Below are positions 12,590 through 26,580 of a stretch of DNA of 64,000 nt, piece after piece. The stretch is from Rotaria sp. Silwood1. Its lineage: Eukaryota > Rotifera > Eurotatoria > Philodinida > Philodinidae. The notes under the pieces are model-generated. The model was not told the origin of the DNA. It saw nothing but the letters and a program-made list of their open reading frames with translations, and did no database searches. Within the stretch, counting starts at the first letter, position 1. Every line of letters begins with the position of its first letter. The translations under genes were made by a program, and so were the position numbers. The stretch is taken from the NCBI GenBank assembly GCA_905250075.1, contig CAJNOP010000013.1, positions 912,188 to 976,187 of the forward strand. The letters are read 5' to 3'.

Positions 12590-13190
12590 TTCCTTGCCAT
12601 TTACTTTCATCCATAATCATTCCAGTATGTGTTCCGAAATTATTTCGTTCCGCCTTGTTAATTTTCAATCGACCCCTGCTTAACAAATATCAATAGAATC
12701 AGTAGCAACATTTGTTTTTCCCCTGTAAAACTTTCATTGGTAATACATTTATTGTATATGCTTTATCTAAATTTGTTATTTGTGCATCAGCATTTATATT
12801 TAGTATTTGTACAGTAATAATTTGATCGCATATAAAAACTCGATCAAAAAATTAAACATTGTACCTATTTATATAATTCTTCAGCAACACATTAATGTCA
12901 ATAACAATAATCATTCTAACACTTTCCATAGTATATATGCACCACTATATGATGTTAAATATGTTTTGTCCTTGTTGTATCCACATTAATAATTCAGATG
13001 AATTACTTTGTGCACGGCCTTCAAGTGTTACTGGATCAGCAGTGCGGACTTAAACACCAACAATCATATAAACAATTGATGATGAGACAAATACATATAC
13101 TGTTTGTTTAAGACCTAGTTGATCTACAGTATTTGCTAATTTAAAATGAACAGTACTAGAAACAGGATGTTGTTTAGAACGAAAAGTTAT
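12590..13190 (-). pseudogene. Decayed coding relic, family not identified
   Basis: Read on the minus strand, stretches look coding but are cut by several stops and frame changes: HPVSSTVHFKLANTVDQLGL with KQTVYVFVSS, then VRTADPVTLEGRAQSNSSEL with LMWIQQGQN, and further on QILNINADAQITNLDKAY and ERNNFGTHTGMIMDESKW. Codon use resembles neighbouring genes. There is no start and no open frame of full length. I could not place the family; the first part faintly recalls the extracellular region of CLCA-type proteins, but that is a weak impression. It lies between UVSSA and SNX. Confidence 0.45.
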
Positions 13191-13474
13191 TCATATAGTA
13201 TTCATGAATAAATCAAATGTATCTACAAATTAAACCATCATTTCTATATTTTTTTTTAAATAAAATACAAAATAAAATCAATCAAAAAAATAGTAATTTT
13301 GTTTTTAAACAAAATCAATTAAAAATAATCATTGCTTAAAAATTTCAATGCGATATGACTCGAGAATATTAACGTAAAAATGCACGAAAAAGATTGAACT
13401 AAAAAATAAAACAAACAATTAAAAAAGAAATAAAAATAATCACATTTTATCATTTGGAAAAAAGAACAATTAAA

Positions 13475-15311
13475 TCACACAATAATTTTATTTGCTTCAG
13501 GTAAATAAGCTTCCCAAATTTGTAAAATTTTATTTTGTTCTTCTAATAAATCATTTAAATAACTATCAACTGCTTTTTTAAAATCATCAATACGTGTTTG
13601 TTCAAATACATCCATTTCTTGTTTAATTGTTGTTGATATCTTTTCAAAATCTTCTTTACTACGAACAACTTTACCATCCCAGTCACGTATTTCCATTTCC
13701 GCTTGCGGTAATTTATCAGCACCTTTTGGTGATTGTTCTAATTTTGTTTTTGTTTCACGTTTTTTTTTTAATGTTTCTTCAGCATTTAACCATTGTTGAT
13801 GTACTTTAATACGTTCATGAAACGCTAATTGAACCATTTCTAATAATGAAACATATTCTTTTATTAATTCAGTTAGTATTGAATATTCTTGTAAAGCTTG
13901 TTCATTATGAACTTGATCTAATTTTTCTTCAAGATTAGCTAATTCTATTAATGCACTTGATAATAATGGATGTTCTTCAGTTGTAGCTAAATGATTAAGA
14001 GATATTGAAAAAATTTTTAATGCATGTCCAGCTTCTTTACGTTGTGAAAATAACGTATTAAATTGATTATATAAATTTTTTAAATGTTTATGTAAATCAT
14101 CGATAAATATATGTTTTTCTTCAAACCATTGATCTTGTTCAGTTTTTTTTTGTTGTTATTTTTGTAACTTGATTTGATATATTTGTTAATGCACGTAAAA
14201 CACCAGCACCACTTAATGCTTGTGTATTTGTTGATTTAGGTAATTCACTAGGCATTTCAATAAATTCTCGTACATCAGAATCTTCAATTAATTTATCATG
14301 TCGTACTAAACGATTTAAATAACGTTCTAATAATGCACGACGTCGATCAATAAAATCTGTTGGTATAGATTCATCTTTAGATATTTTAACTTTTGCCATT
14401 GATATAGAATCTTTTTCAGGTGGTGATGGAATTATAACACCGACATGTAAATGTTTATGAACAAGTTTAGAATGTAAACCAAGAAAATCACTAAAACGTC
14501 GTTGAACTGAAAACTCCGATTTTTTGAACATTGGTAATGTTGTTTTTGTTGTTATACGATAAGTTAAATATGATGACATACCCTGTAAATATATAGCATG
14601 AACAAAATCGAGAAAGAGAAAAAGAAATAGTTCAACTTACTTCTCCAACTTTTGTAGGATCACTAACAGTAATTTCAATATTATTTTCATGCGAACGTTT
14701 TTGTACTGGTTTACTTTCTGTTGATGGTTCACTTAGAACACTCTTCAATGTTGGTGTCGATGATGAAAGCTGACTTTCAAACGGTACATTTGCTTGTAGA
14801 GGTTGTCCTGCATTCACGCTTGAGTCAGTTGAATATAATGAAGTCTCCTGTTTTATTGGTGTTGGTGGCTACAATAAATGAAAATTTGAATTAGTTGAAA
14901 TAACATGAAATCTTCGTTTACCGGTGTTGATGGTTGTTTTTCTGGTACAACAATAGGTACTGAAGGTGAATCAGATGGTTGTTGATTATAGCTTGTATTT
15001 TCCTCTCCAAATAAATCTTTATCCTCTTCATCAACTTTAACCGTTTTTTTATCTGGTTGAAATAAATTCTTTTCATTATCAACATATGATTCAACAGTAT
15101 TTGTTGTATTCGTTGGTGTTTTTTCTCTCGTTGTAGATGATCCAAATGGGTTTTCATCATCATCTTCACCACCACTTAATGATACATCAACTGTTGCTGG
15201 TGACATAGCTGATACAAACATTGAGTCATCATTTTTCGTATTAGTATTATTGTCATCATCATCATGACCAACATCTGGTGGTGGTTCATTTTGTTCTGGA
15301 TAATTGGACAT
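13475..15311 (-). CDS. SNX1/2: Sorting nexin (SNX1/SNX2-like, PX-BAR), frame broken at an A9 tract
   Basis: Retromer-associated sorting nexin acting on endosomal membranes. Exons on the minus strand: 15311-14922, 14868-14641 and 14582-13475. An acidic, Ser/Thr-rich N-terminal region of about 200 residues precedes the PX domain, which shows QRRFSDFLGLHSKLVHKH and the proline-rich PSPPEKDS loop before the phosphoinositide-binding arginine region. The BAR domain starts at QWFEEKHIFIDDLHKH and ends WEAYLPEANKIIV, matching the SNX1/2 C-terminus. Within exon 3 the frame closes (TTKKN then TGA) at an A9 run on the minus strand (T9 at 14143-14151); with eight A the reading would pass through KKTEQDQWFEEK, which fits the family. 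No intron signals explain it. Expected length is about 574 aa if the break is an error. Confidence 0.9.
14143..14151 (-). other. Homopolymer frameshift site in SNX
   Basis: Nine T on the plus strand (A9 in the gene sense) sit at the switch between two long frames that together encode one conserved protein. The exon length from 13475 to 14582 is one base more than a multiple of three, as expected if a single base is extra. Sequencing error, a real null allele and ribosomal slippage all remain possible. Confidence 0.85.
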
Positions 15312-15685
15312 TTTTTAAAAATAAAATCTACAAAGAATTGAGACAATCACGAGATTTCTTGTTTAGTTAGGTTTTTTTGGTGCATATTTAACGAAGAAAA
15401 AAAAAAATGCTTTTTTTTGTAACATTTAAACTATAGAAAGAAGAACAAACACAGAAGATCCATATGATCGATCGTTGAAAAAAAATATATATATATAACA
15501 TAGATGAACAAGTTATTTTCATATGGCATATGTCATATTCCATCGTCCTGCATAGATAAATTAATGTTTGATATTTCCTTGTAAATATTCACACTGCTAC
15601 AAAATAAAAGAAGAACAACAAAGACAAATTGTCTTATAGCAGTATGAAATCATAGTCATGATGGATGTTGTTTTTTTTATTTCGT

Positions 15686-19043
<3,358 letters not shown>

Positions 19044-19704
19044 ATGAAATTGAACGTTGACAACAGCAAACCCGAATAGTTGAAGAAAAAATAAGCAAGA
19101 GATCTATAAAAAAATTTATTTTTTATTAATACAAAGATAAATATATATATATGTAACAGTTTAGATTAATTGTAAATATATATCAAAAGATACTGATATC
19201 AAGCAAAAGGATAGTGTTTTAAAAAAAGATATGCCACGCACATACAAAAGATACGCTTATGTGTTGGATTGATTCTATTTCACGAACACGAACAAAGAAA
19301 AAAAAAACTTACTCTAAATTGAGAAGACACTTTTTTTTAATAAAAATGGAATTTATTCAAAAAGAAAAGCAAAGAGTTCGTTTTTTTTTCTCATGACTTT
19401 AGCTGTGTTAATGTGTACCTGTCTGAGTAAGATAGATAACTGACCCCTTTTAACCATTATTATCGCATGATATCCTCTGTTGAGTTTTTTACTAAAATGA
19501 TAATAATTAAATGAGATATAAAATTTTATTCGCAAATAGTTTTTTGAAAAGTTTATTCACAAATTATTCTCAAGATGAGAATTAGAAGATTTGTTAGATA
19601 GATGTCGCTAGTAGATTAACAAAATAATTATCACAATGACGACTATTTCTGCCCATTTAGTATTTTGTTTTTTTCGTTATTGCATTTAAATCATGTGACT
19701 AATA
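19044..19704. other. Upstream region of CK2 alpha, no gene seen
   Basis: Contains the presumed 5' UTR and promoter of the minus-strand kinase gene. A TA run occurs near 19139-19152. The minus-strand open frame at 19353-19535 has no recognisable features. The region ends at the scaffold gap. Confidence 0.6.
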
Positions 19705-19804
19705 NNNNNNNNNNNNNNNNNNNNNNNNNNNNNNNNNNNNNNNNNNNNNNNNNNNNNNNNNNNNNNNNNNNNNNNNNNNNNNNNNNNNNNNNNNNNNNNN
19801 NNNN
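19705..19804. other. Scaffold gap of 100 N
   Basis: Exactly 100 unknown bases, the usual placeholder for a gap of unknown size. Distances and gene order across it depend on scaffolding. Confidence 0.99.
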
Positions 19805-21210
19805 TGAAATCAATTCACACATTCATGAAACGGTTTGTTTTTGTAATTTCATCTGCAGATTTTAGTTTAACTTTGTGCTACACAATATCGAAAATACGTG
19901 CTTAGTCTCAGTAAATCGATTCATCTATCACAGATATATTTAGTACCTTGTAATATTGTTTACCAAGAAGAAGGCATAATCTTGATTTCTTTGTTTACGT
20001 TCTAAGTTAAGCAACTCGAAAATATCGTATCTACACGATAGAGTATTTGATAATCTTCTCTTGAAGAACGACAATTTTCATAAAAAATAATCGACCTTTC
20101 CCAATGGTATTTGCTTCAAACAATCACAACATACATTTTTTTCTCCATTTCCCGAATCATCAGAGAACTCGAGTTCACGGACTGGTACCGTTATTCTAGC
20201 TTGCATTATTCTGTGTGAAAAAAAGAATACTTTAGATAATTGTCGTTTACTATATAATAGACTCTAATGTGCACAGGTCAAGTAGAGAAAATATGCACAT
20301 GAAATAAGAGGGTGTCATTCTCACAAAATTCATAACTTGTACTCTTAGACAGTTATTCTATCAAGTATTTTAATTTTTGTCGATAAAATATTCAGAGAAA
20401 AGATCAGAACCATAGTTTTAAGTTTTCATATGAGATTGTCTCATTGATAAATATTTGATAAAGAAAATAAGTTTCAATACAATATTATTAGAATCGAAAA
20501 GTAAAATATAATGAAGCTATTGTAATAATTACAAAAGTCATAAGTTCCGTAAATTATGGTACTCGAAAACAGTAAAAAATGCTCCTATTCTGAATGTAGA
20601 CTCTAAACCAAGCTATTCTAGAAAGATCGTTAGAATATTTTCAACAAGTTCCGAAAGAATATTGCAGTATCGAGAGTAGTTTGGTAAAGTAGCATTTTCA
20701 TGTGAAAGTTTGTTCTTTTAAGAACAAGTCAACAAAAAATATGTGCCAATGTATATGTGAAGTTATGATACTATTAGATATCCTTTTTCGACAACAAAAT
20801 ATCAATATTAGGTTATATTTCGATACACTAGCTAGTTTTTATATGTTACTGTGAAGACTGTTTGAAATCGAAAATGAAAACAAACTTTTGAGGTGCTCTA
20901 AAACTTGTTCTTGTTATCGAGTTGGTTGTATTTTCTTGAGTCAGATATTTATCTTGCTAACAATTCAGAAAAAAGCAATTATCTTATCTCTTGAATAAAG
21001 TAGTTGAGAAGATAAAATTTCGTCTCCGTAATTTATCACGAAAACGTTGTTGAAACTGCAGGTTCATCTCAGAAGACTAGATGATTACCACAAGATATTG
21101 TTTTTTTTTTGAGCTTTTTTCTCAAATGCATTCTCTATTTGGGTAAGAAAAACATAATTGAAATAAGTGCATTTTGAACTATTGCTCATTCAAAAAACAA
21201 AGGCGAGTGG
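19805..21210. other. Non-coding region after the gap
   Basis: About 1.4 kb of AT-rich sequence. No open frame with a recognisable domain or splice continuation was found on either strand, and no RNA gene was seen. Confidence 0.55.
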
Positions 21211-21747
21211 GTATTTTTTTGAATAACTTTTGAACGGATTGAACTGGAGAGTTGCAATTTTCACCATTGGAAAGAGAAGATGAAGACGCATTGAACTATA
21301 TATGAAAATATTTTCTGATTACTTTCGTAACAGTTTTAGTCAAACGCTTTGAAAAAAAAATGCTTTTTTTCTCCCACGTTAAAAAACAGTGATTTTTCGC
21401 CAAAAAAGCTACAAAAAGTTAAATGTTTCGATTATTTCGTTGAAAAAATTGGGTGATAAATTCCACTCCAATGGCTAGGATATCTTACTGGTAGTTGTTA
21501 GGAATAGACTTTTTATATAGTTTTATAGCTCTTCATTTGATGGTTCTAGCACACTTCTGAAAACCAATAGATTAATATCCCGTCTATGAGAGGCATGCTG
21601 TATTTCTAGAAGCTTTATGCAAAACTGTTAGAAAAGTAGTCAGAAAAACGTTTTCATACATAGTTTGATGCGTCTTCATCTCCTTTTTCCAATGGCGAAA
21701 ACCACAGCTCTCTAGCTCAATCCGTTCAAAAGTTATTCAAAAAATAC
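21211..21747. repeat. Inverted repeat with about 127-bp arms
   Basis: The left arm, 21211-21337, and right arm, 21621-21747, are diverged reverse complements (for example GAATAACTTTTGAACGGATT on the left against AATCCGTTCAAAAGTTATTC on the right, and GATGAAGACGCAT against ATGCGTCTTCATC). The 283-bp spacer has no coding content. The arrangement is that of a foldback or MITE-like non-autonomous element. No clear target duplication was found. Confidence 0.75.
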
Positions 21748-22229
21748 TCACCCTTCTTTTTTTAAATGGACATTAGTTTACGTCTTTATAGGTTTGTGTT
21801 TAGAATGTAAGTATAATTTGATTTGTAGGACCCTATCGAAATTAATAACTGATCTCGTTTAGCATCCTGAGAAAGATGGATGCAGAATTTTCATTAAGAT
21901 TTTAGTGGGTTCTTACTCAGGATTTGTTCAAGGTTTGTAAATCTTTGGATCACGACACAAATTTTAATACCAATGTTGAAATAAGTCTCAACAATAAGAC
22001 GACATACGAGATTTTTTTCAAATTTTTATCATGCTATTTTGCAATGATCCATCGCATCCATTTTAATATGAGCATTAAATGCATAACATGAAACATTTCC
22101 TAATATTTCACATACAAATATTATTACAGACCAAAGTAATTTATTTATATGGAAGACGATGAAGAAATTGAAGCTCTACAAAAATGCTCACTTAATTTTT
22201 TGCATAAGTTTTTCTTGTTAGCACCACCT
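21748..22229. other. Non-coding region between two repeat elements
   Basis: An ATG at 22149 opens a short frame beginning MEDDEEIEALQKCSLNF that soon runs into the repeat at 22230. No family is recognised and no splice continuation was found. It could be a fragment of an element or chance. Confidence 0.45.
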
Positions 22230-22500
22230 TTAACCCTTTGGGATCGGTGGTACAAGGATTATACCACCTATTTTCCAGTAAGGAAAATGTTTGTTTCTCA
22301 TAAAACTGTTATCATCTGTAAGGTAATAGGTCGTTCCAGCTACCATCGCATGCGTATTTTTTCTCTCTTTCTTCCTGTCATATAGATGCTTCTCAGATCT
22401 TCTCTTTCTTCCTGTCATATAGATGCTTCGCAGATCTTCTCTTTCTTCCTGTCATATAGATGCCTCTCAGATCTTCTCTTTTCTTTCTGCTCTATACACT
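22230..22500. mobile_element. Truncated piggyBac-type MITE, one end only
   Basis: TTAA at 22230-22233 is followed by CCCTTTGGGATCGGTGG. This aligns with the left end of the complete element at 53649 (CCCTTTGAGGACCGGTGG), and similarity continues through a CCACCTATTTT word and a CTGTCATATAGATG / CTCTCATATAAATT segment. No matching right terminus (CAAAGGGTTAA) is present downstream, so the element is truncated or rearranged. The internal part has expanded into a 37-bp tandem repeat. Confidence 0.65.
22364..22474. repeat. Tandem repeat, three 37-bp units
   Basis: Units at 22364-22400, 22401-22437 and 22438-22474 each read TCTCTTTCTTCCTGTCATAT followed by AGATGCTTCTCAGATCT, with one substitution or so per copy (CTTCGC in unit 2, CCTCTC in unit 3). 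A partial fourth copy (TCTCTTTTCTTTCTG) follows. It lies inside the piggyBac-like remnant. Confidence 0.95.
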
Positions 22501-22893
22501 CACGCCATGATCACTTTCTTTCTTATCTTGATGTATTGTCATAAGGCTTTTATGTAATCATTTTGATCCACATACAACAAATTGACGAAAGAACCATTCT
22601 TCAATTGAAAAATAATTCTGTTAAACGATGAGCATCATTTCAAATGTCCAACTATGATGGTCAAACAACTCAAAACATACCAGAAGTGTTTTTACGAAAT
22701 ATTCCACTTAAATTTTAAGAATTCTAGAACATTCCTCGTCAGATTTTGCCTTTCAATGCATGCTTGAGAGTTTTAGGCGAAATAGTGGGATGCACAACTA
22801 ATAAGTAAAAGTAAAAACTATTGGAAATATTGAAGAAAAGATTGTGCTCTGCTACTAGATAATGCTGTCTATCAATGAACTATGAATGTTATA

Positions 22894-23150
22894 GAAATTT
22901 CGGGTTCAGTTACTGTTGAACATATTAGACAACAATTTGTTCGTATTTGTGAAAATTTATAAATGCTTGGCGCTGACAACTAGCAACAGTATTATATAAT
23001 ATTGAAGTCATTCGAACATTATCTTCGGTTTATGATGAATCATCATTAAAATGTTATCTTATAAAGAATATTACTAATGAATGTAGGAGAATAAATGAGT
23101 CTCCTCTTACTTTCTCAACGATTCTAACAATCATCCTTGCTATGAACTAA
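22894..23150 (+). pseudogene. Coding-like relic, unidentified
   Basis: Two short coding-like pieces occur in different frames: SGSVTVEHIRQQFVRICENL, then VLYNIEVIRTLSSVYDESSL with KCYLIKNITNECRRINESPL, ending in TAA at 23148-23150. Stops separate them, and no start, splice sites or family could be assigned. The composition looks more like exon than the surrounding sequence. Probably a fragment of a dead gene or transposon. Confidence 0.3.
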
Positions 23151-23753
23151 ACTTTCGTTAGAAAGAATTTTTCTTCAATTCTGGACAAAACCATATTGAG
23201 AAGTATTTTTCTCTAGATAAATCGTCTAAATAAGAAAATATGGTTAAAACAGTGGAAAATGATAGTTCTCTATTGAAAATTCAATGTACAAAATATTTAT
23301 TTAAAATATGGAATTATATAGAAACAGGCTAAATCAGAACGTCTGACTTTCTACTGCAAGGCGTTCTCTTTCTTGCTGTTGATCATCAGTTTGTTCTAGA
23401 ACACATTTTTGTCACAGACAACAATTTTTACAAATTCACGCGCATAGTGAAGAAAGTTGAGTCATCTATATATAATGTATCAAAAACCTCTCCAATTAAT
23501 TGTAAATAGATGTCAAAGTCTTTCATATCTGTATTTAAGTTTTTTAATAAAAATTCTATCTGACGATTGGTTCTCGTTGAATAAAAGAACGACCATAACT
23601 ACTCAAGCACATTTTCAGACGAGTTTTCTTACACACATTGTTGTTCTGGTTCTTGTATCTACCCATTGTAAAAAAAAATAGGAAAAAAGGCAAGTGACAG
23701 AACGCAAAAAGAAAACCATAGAGACGAAGGAAAAAAGATAAAGAACGCGTTGA

Positions 23754-23766
23754 GAAAATTCTAGAA
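23754..23766 (+). promoter_or_regulatory. Perfect three-unit heat shock element
   Basis: GAAAATTCTAGAA fits GAAnnTTCnnGAA exactly, the minimal HSF1 trimer site. It lies 42 bp upstream of a TATA box and 118 bp upstream of the start codon of the small heat shock protein gene, the spacing expected for a heat-inducible promoter. Confidence 0.85.
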
Positions 23767-23807
23767 TAGTCTCGATTATGCTACAAAATTGTCCTATTTT
23801 GCTCACA

Positions 23808-23815
23808 TATATATA
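23808..23815 (+). promoter_or_regulatory. TATA box of the small heat shock protein gene
   Basis: TATATATA lies about 70 bp before the ATG at 23884 and 42 bp after a perfect heat shock element. A transcription start near 23838-23845 is inferred from usual TATA spacing. Confidence 0.65.
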
Positions 23816-23883
23816 CGTGTTGCAAGTTCCTACGCACATTCTCTATTCAAAAATTTTCATCCAAGACTACAGAAAACAATTTT

Positions 23884-25649
23884 ATGGCTTTCTTACCGAT
23901 TCATCGTTATCGTATCAACGATCCGTTTCGACAGCTGTTAGGTAATCAACTCGAGTTCTTCGATCCATGGCAGGATTACAATGCGACTCAAGCGACTGTA
24001 TCGAATGCGTTTCGATGGATCAATGAACCACTTTGTCTTACCCGTAAACGCTTGAAATCGAGACTTAAAGACAAATTTCGTATACAACTTAATGTAGACG
24101 GTTTCAATCAAGACACAATTCAAACGCAAATTGAAGGTAAAAAATTAGTTGTCCAAGCCAAATATGATGATCGTCAAATCAATGGTGATTTCAGTCATCG
24201 AGAAATGCGGAAAAGTTATGAACTACCTGAGGATGCTGGTATGTTATTTGCAAGTAGTGTAGTCTAACAAAGTCTGATGGAGCTCAATCTTCTTCGCGGT
24301 TACAAGCTTTGACTATGCAAGAATGATACACTAAACTTCACATAAATTACAATAAAGATAGGGTGAGATCTGGTTTGCACAGAGACGTGAAATTTGCGAG
24401 TGAAGGATTTTCCCATCCTGCTTTTCGTAGTACTCACAGAAAGTCTTTTTTTCAAAAAATATATTATCAATCCGTGTAGGAAAAATTTTATTACTGAGAT
24501 GCCGTTCTATTACATTTTTTGAATACTTTTCACATTATGAACTTGTTTTCTTCAATAACTCTCCAAGTTAATCGACTGGGCCGTATAACTATCATCAATG
24601 CTACAGTAGGAAAGGATGAATGATTTTGGCTATTGTCATGAGAAAGATGAGTGCTAATATCATTTTGTCGATGTTTTTATCACCTAAACATAATCATGAT
24701 TTAACAAGTTGTTCCATTCAATATGAAAATATAAAATACAAAAACAAACATTAAATAGTACCATACAAATGAGCTTGTTCTTATTTTATGCATACTGAAG
24801 TCGAAATTTACTGACTAAATTTTGACAAATATTTTATAAAGTGTCTACTTTGGACGACATCATCTCCATATTCATTGGATCCTTGAAAATGTTGTCAGTT
24901 GGAGTACAAATATTCTTTTTTAGTTATCGAAATAGAAAATTTTACAGATGAAAAAAATATGTGTCTCTGTGCGACCATTTAAAAATCATACTAGTATTGA
25001 AAAACTCTTTTTCATTTAATTCAATGATAATTGTTACCGATTGGACCTAGGGGTCAGGCATACGAGCTCTCCAAATAAACCACTAAGAAGAGGGACTAAG
25101 CTCTGTCATCAGTCGAATCTTGACTACGCCGCAATTATCTTTCGATTATTTATTTAGACTCTATTTATTTTGATAGATGTAAACAATATTGTGTCGTTCG
25201 TTACGTCGAATAACATGCTAGTCATTGAAGTACCGATTCGCAATCCAGAAGTTGAACGTCGTCTAGTAGAAGCACAAACTGAAGCAAGCAAAGAATTGGT
25301 TCCATTTGGACAATATCGTAATCCAATTTTTGACCATGTTGGTTTTCTGGATAACTGCGGTTTCCATCAACGTATTGTTGCAATGGACAACAATGGAAAA
25401 AAACAATTGCAAATCTCGTTGCCCATAAAAAATGTCAATCCTAATTTGATCAACGTTTCGGTGAAAGACAATCAATTGATTGTTCAATGTGAACGCAGTT
25501 ACAAGGATGGGAACTGTACAGAACGGTCATTCTTTCGAAAATCAATAACGTTACCACCCGGTACACAGGTCGATCAAGTGCAATCACAAATAACTGATGA
25601 TGGCGAGCTAAAAATCGAAGCACCTTACATCGAAATAATTCAACAATGA
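23884..25649 (+). CDS. Small heat shock protein with two alpha-crystallin domains
   Basis: ATP-independent chaperone that binds unfolding proteins. Exons 23884-24238 and 25177-25649 join in phase across a 938-bp intron, giving 275 aa. N-terminal region: PIHRYRINDPFRQLLGNQLE and a PWQDY segment. First domain about residues 62-140: DKFRIQLNVDGFNQDTIQTQ, KLVVQAKY, a RKSYELPEDADVNNIVS turn, and NNMLVIEVP in place of the usual GVL box; the intron falls inside this domain. Second domain about residues 188-265: KKQLQISLPIKNVNPNLINV, QLIVQCERSYKDG, FFRKSITLPPGTQVDQVQSQ and GELKIEAP. An I-E-I tail motif (YIEIIQQ) could dock into a neighbouring subunit. Most animal family members have one domain; two-domain forms are known in flatworms. 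A heat shock element and TATA box lie upstream. Confidence 0.92.
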
Positions 25650-26580
25650 AAACTCTCAAAAAAAAACAATATAACATTTAGAACTGTAGTGTATTGATCT
25701 TGAAATTTTTAAAGGGTAGATGTAGAACTATATCAACATTAATGGTCGAAGGAAAATGATTAAAATAAAATAAATGTTTTACAACATATGCAGAAAACAC
25801 ATTCTATTTAATAGGCGTTTAGACATGAAAATTGTAAGGGTCACGAATCTTTCTTTAGCAAGAGATCGATGCGAAATTTGAGCATTTGGATATCGCATCA
25901 ATAAACAATTTGCGGTTTTTTAAGTTAGTATAGAACAGCTATTCATTAGATTGCTATCTAAAAATAAATAAAATATCAAAAGTAAATACTCAAGCTGTAA
26001 TCCATACTGGCGGACTCCGCTAGCTTCTCTTTATTCGCTTGAAGACTCAGACAAGTTCAGCAAACTCGACCTTTTATGAATTTAAATACAGTATATTAAC
26101 GCTTACTAATCTCGCAGAACTTACAAAAACAAAGTCATACTTACAGATACAATAGAGTGAACTATGTTCTATCTATTGAGATAGCAAACTAAATGTAACA
26201 TAGATGAACCTGTACTCTTCTTTCTTGAATGTCAGTCATTTCTCTCGATACAGTTCTCAATGCTAAATGAAATATGTATAAAGTATATAGATGATCAATC
26301 ATTTTCCATAGACTTCTCAGCACATTGTGGACTGAGGAGAAGGATTATGGATGTGAGGATAGATTATGACTGTAGGAGATTGTCTTATCTTTATCGACAC
26401 TCGCTTATCTATCTCTCCTGAATCCATTTGATAACAACAACAACAATATCACATGAATAATTTTATACACAAATGACTATCAAGTTCATGAATCGATCAT
26501 TTGTTGAACTAAGCTTTATTTCAATTCACAAACTTCTCGTCTTTTGTTATATCTTCGTTTTTTATAGAAACGTTAATAGC
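25650..26580. other. Intergenic region between two convergent genes
   Basis: The 3' flanks of the heat shock protein gene (plus) and the S1/P1 nuclease gene (minus). AATAAAATAAATG near 25765 is a plausible polyadenylation region for the former. No other gene is supported. Confidence 0.6.

Noticed and set aside
22149..22385. Open frame starting MEDDEEIEALQ
   Set aside because: Runs straight into the piggyBac-like end and tandem repeat; no support as a gene.
25020..25140. GC-richer block in the heat shock gene intron considered as a tRNA
   Set aside because: No cloverleaf, no A or B box in proper order.
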